Positions 53,369 to 61,921 are shown, counted from the first letter of the stretch. The stretch is 64,000 nt of DNA from JADKAC01 sp964492065 (GCA_964492065.1 CAZBHH010000002.1:1-64000); one strand, 5' to 3'. Notes: a model not told the origin generated them from the sequence alone. Numbers and translations: made by a program.

Positions 53369-53594
53369 TTTAAACAAATCAGACTCTTTACAATTCTTTT
53401 AATAATTATGCTTGTAACAAAATTGAATTTTTTGTCATGGAAATGACAGCGGACAAGCGGTAAATCAAAAATATCAGGTCACAGAATGGAAAATTTAATC
53501 CCCCGAGAGGCCGCCTTTGTCTGGATTAAGGGGTAAAGTGTTAAAAACATTCAGACAGGATATGGGCTGAACTCGTCCGGATGACAAAAAAATA
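53369..53594. other. intergenic region with an inverted repeat
   Basis: Between the terminator and the next promoter I see no gene. TTAATCC (53495-53501) and GGATTAA (53523-53529) could pair over a 21-base loop, with further G/C pairing next to them. Nothing else recognisable was found. Confidence 0.35.
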
Positions 53595-53627
53595 GTTGCA
53601 TTACCGAAAATTACACCTCTATATTTG
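53595..53627 (+). promoter_or_regulatory. promoter of the orphan 138-residue protein gene
   Basis: GTTG (53595-53598), 21 bases, then TATATTTG (53620-53627), an exact -7 element. The start codon follows 20 bases after it. Confidence 0.65.
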
Positions 53628-53647
53628 CTGAAGTACGAACCTAATTT

Positions 53648-54064
53648 ATGAAACAACTCCACGAATCACTTTCATCTATGCAATCTTTTGTTAACCTGGC
53701 GGCATTTGGTCAAACAACTGCCGACTGGTTAACGGAGTTTGCGCTTCAACACACTGATCTACCGGGCATATTTTTCAACGAAGGACTTACCGATTCGCAA
53801 TTATTGGAGAACAATCACACACAAATAAATGGCAATCCTATGGTAATCAGTTTGGAAGACAATATTTTTTCGTATTCGAAGGCTTCTAAAATTACAGGCG
53901 CCGCCAAATCCGACACGGCGGAAAACGGCCCGGAAAATGAAACCCCGGATACAACTGACAAAAATTTACATGCTACCGCACCCGGATACGGCGAATCACC
54001 ATCTAGGATATCCCTGATGCGATTGCATGAATTTTTGTTGATGGAGCAGTTGATGCAAGATTAA
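53648..54064 (+). CDS. hypothetical protein
   Basis: A 138-residue soluble, acidic protein with no signal peptide, membrane segment or recognised domain. The N-terminal 65 residues are probably folded; residues 75-115 are rich in Thr, Asn, Glu and Pro and likely disordered. A short helix (RISLMRLHEFLLMEQLMQD) ends the protein. The gene has its own promoter and its own perfect terminator, so it is a separate unit. No family was recognised, and it may be lineage-specific. Confidence 0.65.
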   Translation: MKQLHESLSSMQSFVNLAAFGQTTADWLTEFALQHTDLPGIFFNEGLTDSQLLENNHTQINGNPMVISLEDNIFSYSKASKITGAAKSDTAENGPENETPDTTDKNLHATAPGYGESPSRISLMRLHEFLLMEQLMQD

Positions 54065-54097
54065 TCTTGCGGTAAGATGTTCCAATTGGTTAAGCAC

Positions 54098-54125
54098 AAG
54101 TCGCCCTTAAGTGGGCGACTTTTAA
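54098..54125 (+). terminator. intrinsic terminator of the orphan gene
   Basis: A perfect nine-base stem, AAGTCGCCC (54098-54106) and GGGCGACTT (54113-54121), with a six-base loop. A short T/A-rich tract follows. It lies 33 bases after the stop codon. Confidence 0.8.
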
Positions 54126-54134
54126 AAAAGACTT

Positions 54135-54254
54135 ATGAAAAACAACATACTAAAGAGAGTAAATCACGAAGTGTTTATGGATGGCTTATTAATTGCCGGA
54201 GTCATTTTATTTGGCTTTGCAATTGCCGCAATCGGCGTTGCCCTCATTTTTTAA
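54135..54254 (+). CDS. small membrane protein (39 residues)
   Basis: An ATG at 54135 opens a 39-codon frame ending in TAA at 54252-54254. The N-terminal 16 residues are basic and polar (MKNNILKRVNHEVFMD). The rest is one continuous hydrophobic helix (GLLIAGVILFGFAIAAIG...), so the product would be a single-pass membrane peptide with the N-terminus inside. It follows a terminator and ends seven bases before the convergent ilvE stop. No promoter is obvious, so expression would require read-through or an unseen promoter. Confidence 0.4.
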   Translation: MKNNILKRVNHEVFMDGLLIAGVILFGFAIAAIGVALIF

Positions 54255-54261
54255 GCCTCTG

Positions 54262-55338
54262 TTAAATAGCTTTCATCCATCCGTACGTATCAGGGATCTC
54301 CCCCTTTCTGATTTGGCGCATGGTGTGTGCCAGCCAGTTGGAAACCTTGCGTTGAGACACATCCGGCAGTGTATAGTCTGCATTCTTATAGCCGATCTCC
54401 CCAATGGGTGCAATTGTGGCGGCAGTTCCGGTTCCAAAGGCATCTTGTAGTGTTCCGTTTTTAAATGCCTCCATAATTTCCTCTACCGTAATATTGCGCT
54501 CCTCAACCTGGTACCCCTTGTCGTTCAGCAGGGTAATACAACTGTCTCTCGTAATGCCCGACAGGATGGTGAATTCGTTGGTTGGCGGTGTAATTACCAC
54601 ATTGTCAATAACAAAGAATACATTCATCGTACCGATTTCCTGTATTTTATTAAAGTGTATTCCATCTACCCAAAGTATTTGATCATAGCCCATCTCCTGT
54701 ACTTCCTGGAGAGGCATCATCGTTACGGCATAGTTACCGATTGCCTTGATATGGCCGGTACCGCCCGTAAATGCCCGTACGTATTTATCGGTGATATATA
54801 CCCTGACCGGTTTAGAATAATATTTACCAACCGGGCTGCCGATAATCATAAATTTAAAATGCTTGCCGGGTTTAATGCCGACGAACTCTTCGGTAGAAAA
54901 TACAAAAGGCCGGATGTACAATGATCCGTCTTCCCCGTGCGGCACCCAATCGGCATCTAACCGCAACCATTGAAAAAGTGCATCCATAAACAGGGGCTCC
55001 GGAATCTCGGGTATCGCCATGCGCTGCGCTGAATAATTCAATCGCCGCATATTCATCTCCGGCCGGAACACCTGCACCTTCCCCGATGCGTCCCGAAAGG
55101 CTTTCATGCCTTCGAAGATGCCTTGTCCATAATGCAAAATGGCAGTGGCCGGGTTCATCGCCAACGGGCCAAATGGTTCAATTTTTAAATTTACCCAGTT
55201 GCCATCGCTATAATCCGCCGAAAACATATGATCGGTAAACGTCCGTCCAAATTGAACGTTTTCCAGATCGACCTCGCCTAACCTCGTCGCTTCCACCTTT
55301 TTTATTTGAATATCATTTTCCCGGATGATTGCTTGCAT
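54262..55338 (-). CDS. ilvE: branched-chain amino acid aminotransferase
   Basis: A 358-residue PLP enzyme of fold type IV. It transfers the amino group between glutamate and Val, Leu or Ile. The family signatures are visible: HYGQGIFEGMKAFR near residue 67, then GHIKAIGNYA and the ILSGITRDS loop. The region before NYA contains the PLP-binding lysine. The C-terminal segment FGTGTAATIAPIG is also typical. The gene is divergent from the next one across 17 bases. Confidence 0.96.
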   Translation of the reverse strand: MQAIIRENDIQIKKVEATRLGEVDLENVQFGRTFTDHMFSADYSDGNWVNLKIEPFGPLAMNPATAILHYGQGIFEGMKAFRDASGKVQVFRPEMNMRRLNYSAQRMAIPEIPEPLFMDALFQWLRLDADWVPHGEDGSLYIRPFVFSTEEFVGIKPGKHFKFMIIGSPVGKYYSKPVRVYITDKYVRAFTGGTGHIKAIGNYAVTMMPLQEVQEMGYDQILWVDGIHFNKIQEIGTMNVFFVIDNVVITPPTNEFTILSGITRDSCITLLNDKGYQVEERNITVEEIMEAFKNGTLQDAFGTGTAATIAPIGEIGYKNADYTLPDVSQRKVSNWLAHTMRQIRKGEIPDTYGWMKAI

Positions 55339-55355
55339 GTTGTGGACATTTTTAA

Positions 55356-55892
55356 ATGATTAACAAAAGAATAGTCTCTAAATTCGCAGTTATCGGCTCA
55401 ACGGAAATGGAAATTCGCTTCGATAATGCTATTATAGAATCTCAGCTTTTTATCGCTGATACCGGTGCGAATTTACAAAATGTGTCGGGGAAACTCAACT
55501 ACAAGCACTATTTACCCGTATCACAACCTGTTGAAATGTTATTTCTTTTCAGAAAACTACCTGCTCTGCAATCCAGGACTGAAGCCTTTGAAATGCTGGA
55601 TAAACTCACCGCCGCCTGCGGTATCTTATCTGCACAAACTCAAAGAATTGAACTGGGGACTACTGAGGACTATTTCCTGGATATGTGGATATCAAAATAT
55701 GCAAGGCGCATCTTCCTATTTGGCATAACTCCACGGGAATTGCACCTGCATATTCAAATTAAAAAATATACCCGTACGCACTGGGCGGATTCCGTAATCA
55801 TTTTGTGCGACAGTCTGGAGTTTCTGCAAAACAATAAAAATTCCAAAGGGTTTCTTTGGAATCTGCTTAAAAAAGAATTTAACATCTCATGA
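55356..55892 (+). CDS. hypothetical protein upstream of rdgB
   Basis: A 178-residue protein with no signal peptide or membrane helix and no family that I recognise. Two segments stand out: RIFLFGITPRELHLH near residue 116, and the C-terminus GFLWNLLKKEF. It overlaps the rdgB start by four bases (ATGA), which indicates translational coupling. The promoter lies in the very short divergent space next to ilvE. A role near DNA replication or nucleotide metabolism would be a guess from context only. Confidence 0.65.
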   Translation: MINKRIVSKFAVIGSTEMEIRFDNAIIESQLFIADTGANLQNVSGKLNYKHYLPVSQPVEMLFLFRKLPALQSRTEAFEMLDKLTAACGILSAQTQRIELGTTEDYFLDMWISKYARRIFLFGITPRELHLHIQIKKYTRTHWADSVIILCDSLEFLQNNKNSKGFLWNLLKKEFNIS

Positions 55893-56512
55893 AACAACAG
55901 ATCGTTTTTGCAACCAGGAACCCCAATAAACTGCTTGAAATCCAAAAATTGTTGCCTGACACATTTCAGGTAATTGGATTGGATGAAATTCAGTGTTACG
56001 AGGAATTACCCGAGACTCATGATACAATTGAGGCAAACTCGCTTGAAAAAGCGGAATACGTATTTAACCGGTACCGAGTGGCTTGTTTTGCAGAAGATTC
56101 AGGCCTGGAGGTGGTTGCCTTAAACGGCGCCCCGGGAGTCAATTCGGCCCATTACAGCGGGAGCCGTAATGCCGATGATAATATTGCACTGGTATTGAGT
56201 AAGTTAGATGGTATTGCCGACAGAAGCGCCCGTTTTAAGACTGTTTTCACTTTCAAAAGCGCTGAGGAAACACGACAATTTACAGGTATTGTGACAGGTG
56301 AAATCGCCTTAACGCCAATTGGCACAAACGGCTTTGGTTATGACCCCATTTTTGTGCCAACGGGCTATAACTCTACATTTGCCCAGATGCAACCTGTTGA
56401 TAAAATAGCTATTAGTCACAGATCAAAAGCTTTTATTTTGTTGAAATCGTATTTGGAAAAAAAAGTTTACGGTTTGCATTTTATGCTTTTATTTTACTCC
56501 TGTCAAAAATAA
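55889..56512 (+). CDS. rdgB: XTP/dITP diphosphatase (HAM1/RdgB family)
   Basis: A 207-residue house-cleaning enzyme that hydrolyses dITP, dXTP and XTP to monophosphates. The signatures are clear: FATRNPNKLLEIQ at the N-terminus, then CFAEDSGLEV with catalytic acidic residues, the GFGYDPIF block and the ISHRSKA segment. The last 16 residues (VYGLHFMLLFYSCQK) go beyond the usual family end and are hydrophobic, which is odd for this protein. It is translationally coupled to the preceding hypothetical gene, and the ECF sigma factor gene starts 10 bases downstream. Confidence 0.95.
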   Translation: MKQQIVFATRNPNKLLEIQKLLPDTFQVIGLDEIQCYEELPETHDTIEANSLEKAEYVFNRYRVACFAEDSGLEVVALNGAPGVNSAHYSGSRNADDNIALVLSKLDGIADRSARFKTVFTFKSAEETRQFTGIVTGEIALTPIGTNGFGYDPIFVPTGYNSTFAQMQPVDKIAISHRSKAFILLKSYLEKKVYGLHFMLLFYSCQK

Positions 56513-56522
56513 CCCTCGACAA

Positions 56523-57101
56523 ATGCCTAAGTCAACAATTACAAAATTTACCTCCGATGAGATACTGATACCGCTCAGTATCGATGGAAACCGAGCCGCC
56601 CAAAAAGCAATTTTCGACAAATACGCAAGCCGCCTGATGGGTGTATGTATGCGTTATGCCGTTGACCAGCCCGCCGCAGAAGATATTCTACAGGAAGGCT
56701 TTATTAAGGCCTTTCGGAATTTAAATAAATTCCGCAATGAGGGCTCCTTCGAAGGCTGGCTCCGCCGGATCATGATTAATACGGCAATTGAAATTTACAG
56801 AAAGAAAAATCACCTCTACCCCGTCCTTGAAATTGAAACACAAAATGAAAGGGTCACTTACGACAATGTAGTTTCAGACCTTGCGGCTGAAGACCTGATG
56901 CAAATGGTAATGCATTTATCTCCCGGTTATCGCACAGTTTTCAACTTGTATGCAGTGGAAGGTTATTCACATAAAGAAATAGCCGAGCAACTAAATATAA
57001 GTGAAGGCACGTCTAAGAGTCAATTAGCCAGGGCCCGATATATTTTAATGAAAAAAGTAGAAGAGCTCACTGGCGTGCAACGCAGAGCAATTGGACAATA
57101 G
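56523..57101 (+). CDS. ECF-type RNA polymerase sigma factor
   Basis: A 192-residue sigma factor with two conserved regions. Region 2 has AAEDILQEGFIKAFRNLNKF and the RRIMINTAIEIYR segment (promoter melting). Region 4 has YSHKEIAEQLNISEGTSKSQLARAR, split here, for -35 recognition. It lacks an N-terminal region 1. The downstream partner gene begins inside its last codons (11-base overlap), so the pair is translationally coupled. In Bacteroidota such pairs often answer a cell-envelope signal. Confidence 0.95.
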   Translation: MPKSTITKFTSDEILIPLSIDGNRAAQKAIFDKYASRLMGVCMRYAVDQPAAEDILQEGFIKAFRNLNKFRNEGSFEGWLRRIMINTAIEIYRKKNHLYPVLEIETQNERVTYDNVVSDLAAEDLMQMVMHLSPGYRTVFNLYAVEGYSHKEIAEQLNISEGTSKSQLARARYILMKKVEELTGVQRRAIGQ

Positions 57102-58326
57102 GAAGCAAAATATCGATGAACTGATTCGACAGCGCCTGGAAAATTACGCCCAAACGCCTTCTTCTCGGGTGTGGGAAAATATCATGGCTGCCGAAAAGGA
57201 AACCTCTGCTTCTGCCAAACACAATTTTAACAAACGGTTTATTGGTGTTACCATTGCAGTTGCCACTGTAACATTTATTCTTATTTCACTGAGTACCAAT
57301 AATAAAAATGTTACATCTGAAGCTTATAATCAGGTATCAATTTTAGAAGGCCCGCAATTGGCTCAGAAATCTACAGGTGAGCAAACCGTCCCCCTCTCGC
57401 AAGTTCACACAACTTCCCCGGCCAGCCAAATAACAAAGGATATGGAATTAACCGGTGAAATGCGGAGTGATTTGCTTCGCACTATAAGTCCCCTCTCCTT
57501 TCTAAATGAAAGGCGCACCGGAATTAAGCCTGCAAATTCCAGGATATCGAACTCTGAGCGGGAAATCGCAAATCTTATCGCCGTCACGTCTCAAACTCCT
57601 GTTATTCCTGAAAATAAAATTTTGACAACTGAGAATCTCGGGCCGGTTACTGAAAAAAACACCTTTACTCCCGGCCAGCAGCGGATTGAGGCCATTTTCG
57701 ATGACTTCAACGACGCCTTAACCGGATTCTATGTCGGTATGAATACAGCGGGTAATTATACGACGATAGTTGAAAATAACCCCGTTGGCTTTGACAATAC
57801 GCCAATAGTCTCCTCCGGCAAATTAGGACAATCCAAAGGTATTTTCCTCGGCTACAATATAAATCAGGCATTTGGAATTCAATTGGAGTACAATTACAAT
57901 AGTTACGAAGGCACCAATTACGCACAAGTATCGAATATCGACAACAAAAAATCGCTGTTATTGGTGTACGACCAGTTCCCGTTAGTTTTAAAATACCGTA
58001 TTCCGCAAATGAATTATCTAAACCATCGCATGAAGGTTTTGAATATCTATGCCGGTATCCAGTACAATAAACTAAAAGATTACCATTTGCCACAGGAACA
58101 GCGCTACGACGATGTGGAATCGCCCATTAATGAAAATTCAATCTCGGTTGTAGCAGGGTTCGATTACGATATCAATGTGCTTCCTTCGCTGTACCTCTCT
58201 CTTGGCGCCCGCAGCCATATCAGTACAAATATCGCCAACGACAGCTACCCGATTTCCGACAATAAATCGCACAGTTTTTCTCTGGGAGCAAGAGTCGGGG
58301 TTTTCTACCAATTCAATAAACACTGA
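57091..58326 (+). CDS. membrane-anchored partner of the ECF sigma factor with barrel-like C-terminus
   Basis: A 411-residue protein that starts with TTG at 57091, inside the sigma gene; no other start precedes the conserved N-terminal segment DELIRQRLENYAQTPSSRVWENI (split here). Residues 1-47 are cytosolic and may bind the sigma factor. A membrane helix covers about residues 49-67 (GVTIAVATVTFILISLS). A long linker follows, then about 200 residues that look like a porin-type outer-membrane barrel (GFYVGMNTAGNYTT, then LEYNYNSYEGTNYA and the aromatic end GVFYQFNKH). Inner-membrane anchoring and a barrel in one chain is difficult to reconcile in normal topology. Confidence 0.8.
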   Translation: MDNRKQNIDELIRQRLENYAQTPSSRVWENIMAAEKETSASAKHNFNKRFIGVTIAVATVTFILISLSTNNKNVTSEAYNQVSILEGPQLAQKSTGEQTVPLSQVHTTSPASQITKDMELTGEMRSDLLRTISPLSFLNERRTGIKPANSRISNSEREIANLIAVTSQTPVIPENKILTTENLGPVTEKNTFTPGQQRIEAIFDDFNDALTGFYVGMNTAGNYTTIVENNPVGFDNTPIVSSGKLGQSKGIFLGYNINQAFGIQLEYNYNSYEGTNYAQVSNIDNKKSLLLVYDQFPLVLKYRIPQMNYLNHRMKVLNIYAGIQYNKLKDYHLPQEQRYDDVESPINENSISVVAGFDYDINVLPSLYLSLGARSHISTNIANDSYPISDNKSHSFSLGARVGVFYQFNKH

Positions 58327-58357
58327 GAAAAGCCTCTTTTGGGGTAATTTTCGGCCG

Positions 58358-59323
58358 ATGAAATTTCCGTTTGCCATTTTACTGATTTTTACAGCCTGTA
58401 GCGGATATAGCCCGCAGGAAACAAAGTGCGAAGATGTTTTTACACCTTATACCCCTGTGTCGGAATTGACGAAGGTGACATTCCACGGTTACAGCGGCGG
58501 GAAATATCCCGGCAACAGTAACGCCATACCATTTGCCCACTTTACACGTGGGATGGAGTTGGCAAACCGCATTACTCCCCTGGATCCGGAAGGTAATGCG
58601 GATTCGGTGGGCAAAGTGGGTTTTGTCATTCTCGGATTTAGCACGGCTGCCATGACAGGAAATGTGTTTAAATGGATTTATTCCATGAAGCAGGCGAATT
58701 CGCAATTTACCATTGCAATTGGCGCTCAGGGCGGTATGGATATAAATGCCATGATCGACCCCGGCTCAGGATACTGGGAAAAAGCAGATTCCGATATCCG
58801 TGCGGAAGGTCTGACAAACGCACAAATTCAATTGGCATGGGTCAGTACCGGCGATATGTTATTTTCAGAACCTGAGTTTCCAGCCTACAGTCTCACCCTG
58901 GCGGATAAATACCGGGATTTACTATACACAATGCAGCGACACTATCCCAATCTTAAAATCGCATTCCTTTCCGACCGAACTTTTGCGGGATATATAGATG
59001 ATAAAGGGCCGCAAAAGCTGGCCGAGCCTACGGCGTATTTTACGGGTTGGGCAGTTAAGTTTTTCATCGGCCGTCAATTGCAACAGGAGGCGGGGTATTC
59101 CTATATGGAAATGCCTTTTGTGGATTGGGGGCCCCAACTCTGGACAAATGGCGGCGCCGGGAATTCCAAAAATTACCGCTGGGATTGTGACGATGCCGCC
59201 AAAGGCGGGATTCATCCCACGGCAAAAGGCAGGTCAAAAGAAGCACTCGTGCTATATCACTTCTTTAGCCATCACCCATATACCAGTCGTTGGTTTACTT
59301 CTCGACAAACCCAAGAGCATTAA
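58358..59323 (+). CDS. probable lipoprotein, possibly SGNH-hydrolase-like
   Basis: A 321-residue protein from the ATG at 58358, chosen because a lipoprotein-like signal starts there (LLIFTACSG). A longer reading from 58175 lies inside the previous gene. The mature part contains GKVGFVILGFSTAAMTGN, with a serine in GFS, and near the C-terminus GGIHPTAKGRSKEAL. These fit the first and last blocks of SGNH-type hydrolases (Ser, then DxxH spacing), but the other blocks are not convincing. Weak promoter TAATTTTC ends five bases before the start codon. Its end overlaps the convergent gene by 29 bases. Confidence 0.6.
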   Translation: MKFPFAILLIFTACSGYSPQETKCEDVFTPYTPVSELTKVTFHGYSGGKYPGNSNAIPFAHFTRGMELANRITPLDPEGNADSVGKVGFVILGFSTAAMTGNVFKWIYSMKQANSQFTIAIGAQGGMDINAMIDPGSGYWEKADSDIRAEGLTNAQIQLAWVSTGDMLFSEPEFPAYSLTLADKYRDLLYTMQRHYPNLKIAFLSDRTFAGYIDDKGPQKLAEPTAYFTGWAVKFFIGRQLQQEAGYSYMEMPFVDWGPQLWTNGGAGNSKNYRWDCDDAAKGGIHPTAKGRSKEALVLYHFFSHHPYTSRWFTSRQTQEH

Positions 59324-59930
59324 TAAATTTCCAGGCCATTTCCACCGAAGCGTCATAGGTTACATCGGAGGCTATAAATTCCACCGTGTACGCTTTAGCA
59401 TTGTATTTGAAAAACACTATTAAATGCACCTGCGATAACCGCGGCAATTTTGTTATTGCCCTGTAGCCCGGCATGCCATTCAATTCGAAGGCCTCACCCG
59501 CTTCGACAATTACCTCAACATTGTATTTCTGCCAGGTATCTTCCGTTATATTCAGGATCATTGTCGCATAATCTGCAATACTTTGGGCATCGTTTAACAG
59601 GCCTTCACTCGTTATGGTAATCTGTTCACGGAAAACATAAGGCGCATTATTATCATAAGGCCTCAGATACAACATGACATCTTCAGAACTGCGATAATCC
59701 CTCTCCCAGGCTGCCGGGTACCGGATCGACAATCCATCACTTCCCACAAAGCCGGTGAGTTTATCATCTGCGTCATACCGGGCGGTATCCACGGCAAACA
59801 GGGATGTGTCCTGTTCCTGCACAGCGCTCCCGTCATTTGCCAGGGCAATGCTTTTGCTTTCCCTTGATTCGGCAACACTTAGAAGAGGGAAAGAAATTAT
59901 GGCCACAAAAATGATGAATCGCTTTTGCAT
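59295..59930 (-). CDS. exported protein with PsbP/Mog1-like fold
   Basis: About 211 residues from the ATG at 59930 (or 59936). The signal peptide is QKRFIIFVAIISFPLLSVA. After a short disordered spacer, the C-terminal domain (about residues 55-210) is similar to the PsbP/Mog1 fold: SIRYPAAWERDY, then NGMPGYRAITK and the HLIVFFKYNAKAYTVEF block. The function is unknown; relatives occur as small envelope proteins. It overlaps the convergent gene by 29 bases and lies directly downstream of the two-helix membrane protein gene, with which it may be co-transcribed. Confidence 0.65.
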   Translation of the reverse strand: MQKRFIIFVAIISFPLLSVAESRESKSIALANDGSAVQEQDTSLFAVDTARYDADDKLTGFVGSDGLSIRYPAAWERDYRSSEDVMLYLRPYDNNAPYVFREQITITSEGLLNDAQSIADYATMILNITEDTWQKYNVEVIVEAGEAFELNGMPGYRAITKLPRLSQVHLIVFFKYNAKAYTVEFIASDVTYDASVEMAWKFINALGFVEK

Positions 59931-59937
59931 ACACATA

Positions 59938-60183
59938 CTATCGTTGCAGTTGAGTTCCAGCCTCCTGGGTAAATTGCATATATTTTGAAAGTACAGATAT
60001 GAGCAATACAACTACGGTCATAATACAAACCGACCTGATTAACCTGCCGTTTTTTAATCGCCACTCTTCAAAATCCGCTGCAGGCGCCCCCAATCTCAAC
60101 TTGCCCAGCATAATAAAATAACCAATACCAAAAACAAGAATCAGTACAATCTCAAATGTAATGCTTGTAATAAACTGATACAT
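59938..60183 (-). CDS. small membrane protein with two helices
   Basis: An 81-residue protein from the ATG at 60183; a longer reading starts 17 codons earlier at 60234. Two hydrophobic helices (about residues 5-27 and 48-66) are separated by a basic loop (KLRLGAPAADFEEWRLKNGR). The family is not recognised. It is followed directly by the PsbP-like gene in the same orientation. No promoter element is obvious upstream. Confidence 0.5.
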   Translation of the reverse strand: MYQFITSITFEIVLILVFGIGYFIMLGKLRLGAPAADFEEWRLKNGRLIRSVCIMTVVVLLISVLSKYMQFTQEAGTQLQR

Positions 60184-60290
60184 TGCGCTAAGATAGCATA
60201 CCCGCAACAGAATAAATAAAACCTTACCGCACATCCCGTTACGGATGTTCTATATCTCAGGCATTCCCCCGGATTGTAGCGGGTACGGGA

Positions 60291-60902
60291 TTATTTCTTT
60301 CGCCTGCGCTTTTCAATTTCGTCCCGGATACGTGCTGCGAGTTCGTAATTTTCCTTGTCCAGGGTCTCCTGGAGTTTTTCCTTTAATTCCTGCAGGTTTA
60401 GGATAGAAATATCTTTAAGTGGCGACTTGTATTGCTCTTCCTTTAACGCCTCTTCATTTTCTACTTCCGGTTCATCTGTAATTTCTTCTTCAGAATGACT
60501 GATAGTACCTGCTGCATCCATAATAAATTCATACACGTAAATGGGACATTTAAACCTGACGGCTAATGCGATTGCATCGGAAGTACGGGAATCAATTTCA
60601 ACCATATTCCCCTCACTCTCGCAAACCAGTTTTGCGTAAAAGATGCCGTCCTGTAGATTATTTATCAGCACTTCCAGCAGTTTGATTTCAAAAACACCGA
60701 ATATGTTTTTAATCAGGTCGTGCGACAGTGGTCTGTTAATGGTAACATTCTCCAATGCCACTGCAATAGCCTGGGCTTCGAAGGCGCCAATTACGATGGG
60801 CAGGTTCCGGTTTCCATCTACTTCATTGAGCAAAACTGCATAACTCTGCGATTGTGTCAGCGTGTTTGTCAGCCCGGCTATCTGAAGTTCTATCTTTCGC
60901 AT
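60291..60902 (-). CDS. bifunctional nuclease-family protein with UVR motif
   Basis: A 203-residue protein with an N-terminal BFN domain (DUF151; about residues 1-130): VLLNEVDGNRNLPIVIGAFEAQAIAVAL, split here, then PLSHDLIKNIF and RTSDAIALAVRFKCPIYV. The C-terminal 40 residues are a UvrB/UvrC-type motif (LKEKLQETLDKENYELAARIRDEI). BFN proteins cut or bind nucleic acids in plants and are also widespread in bacteria. The UVR tail may link the protein to repair or to Clp-type partners. The gene stands between etfA and the small membrane protein, in the same orientation. Confidence 0.88.
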   Translation of the reverse strand: MRKIELQIAGLTNTLTQSQSYAVLLNEVDGNRNLPIVIGAFEAQAIAVALENVTINRPLSHDLIKNIFGVFEIKLLEVLINNLQDGIFYAKLVCESEGNMVEIDSRTSDAIALAVRFKCPIYVYEFIMDAAGTISHSEEEITDEPEVENEEALKEEQYKSPLKDISILNLQELKEKLQETLDKENYELAARIRDEIEKRRRKK

Positions 60903-60949
60903 ATTGTGCTCTTCGAAGTTATAAATTTAAAATAACTTCTGCATCTAAA

Positions 60950-61918
60950 TTATTTCTCTTTTAATTTCAGCGCAGCCTCGGTCAGTTTAGGCACAATTTG
61001 AAAGGCATCGCCTACAATACCGTAATCGGCGGCTTTAAAGAAAGGCGCATCTTTATCTTTATTGATCACGACAATACATTTGCTTTGATTGACACCTGCC
61101 AGGTGCTGAATTGCCCCGGAAATACCAATTGCCAGGTACAGAGAGGGTTTGATAGTTAGTCCCGTTTGACCCACGTGTTCGTGGTGCGGCCGCCAGCCGA
61201 GTTCCGCCACTGGCCGGGAACATGCGGTGGAGGCACCCAAAGCTTTTGCGAGGTCTTCAATCATTCCCCAGTTTTCGGCGCCCTTCATGCCGCGACCGGC
61301 TGAAACCACCAAATCGGCTTCCGGAAGCGGGACATGCTCTCTACTCTCGGCTTTCACTGCCACAATCTTATAATCGAAATCCGAATCGCTCAGTGCGACC
61401 GGCACCTGTTCAACGTTGGGCGAACTTTCTGCTTCAACGGGTTTTAATGAATTGGGATTCAGGCAAATCACACAATTGTTCTGCGCCGGTTTCAGTGTTG
61501 CTCCGGCCTTGCCGCTATATACTGTTTTCGTAAATGTGCGCTCGGGGCTTTGAAGCGAATTCACTCCGGGAAGTAAGGTAAACCGCATCGCCACGGCAAT
61601 TGCCGGCCCTATGCTCTTCCCGACGGAATTATTCGATAGCACGATTGTGGCGGCATTACAGGATTTTGCAATTTGGGTTATCGCCTTGGCGTAAGATTTG
61701 GGAGTCATGGAATTCAGCCGTTCATCGTCCACATATTTGATATTACCGGCTCCGTACTTTCCCAGCTTTTCCATTTCTCCGGCTGCCGGTTTTCCCAGGA
61801 CAACCACGGTCATTTCCTGCTTGGCCTCATTGGCAATGTGCCGGCCATAGGTTATTACTTCAAATGCATTTTTCTTAAACACTCCATTGTGTTGATCGGC
61901 AAATATTAATACAGACAT
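60950..61918 (-). CDS. etfA: electron transfer flavoprotein, alpha subunit
   Basis: A 322-residue FAD-binding subunit of ETF. The C-terminal FAD domain is intact: AGRGMKGAENW, then CSRPVAELGWRP, QTGLTIKP, YLAIGISGAIQHLAG and NKDKDAPFF. ETF takes electrons from acyl-CoA dehydrogenases and related enzymes and passes them to the quinone pool. It starts three bases after the etfB stop, so the two are co-expressed. The N-terminal half has the ETF fold but lower similarity. Confidence 0.95.
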   Translation of the reverse strand: MSVLIFADQHNGVFKKNAFEVITYGRHIANEAKQEMTVVVLGKPAAGEMEKLGKYGAGNIKYVDDERLNSMTPKSYAKAITQIAKSCNAATIVLSNNSVGKSIGPAIAVAMRFTLLPGVNSLQSPERTFTKTVYSGKAGATLKPAQNNCVICLNPNSLKPVEAESSPNVEQVPVALSDSDFDYKIVAVKAESREHVPLPEADLVVSAGRGMKGAENWGMIEDLAKALGASTACSRPVAELGWRPHHEHVGQTGLTIKPSLYLAIGISGAIQHLAGVNQSKCIVVINKDKDAPFFKAADYGIVGDAFQIVPKLTEAALKLKEK

Positions 61919-61921
61919 TTC

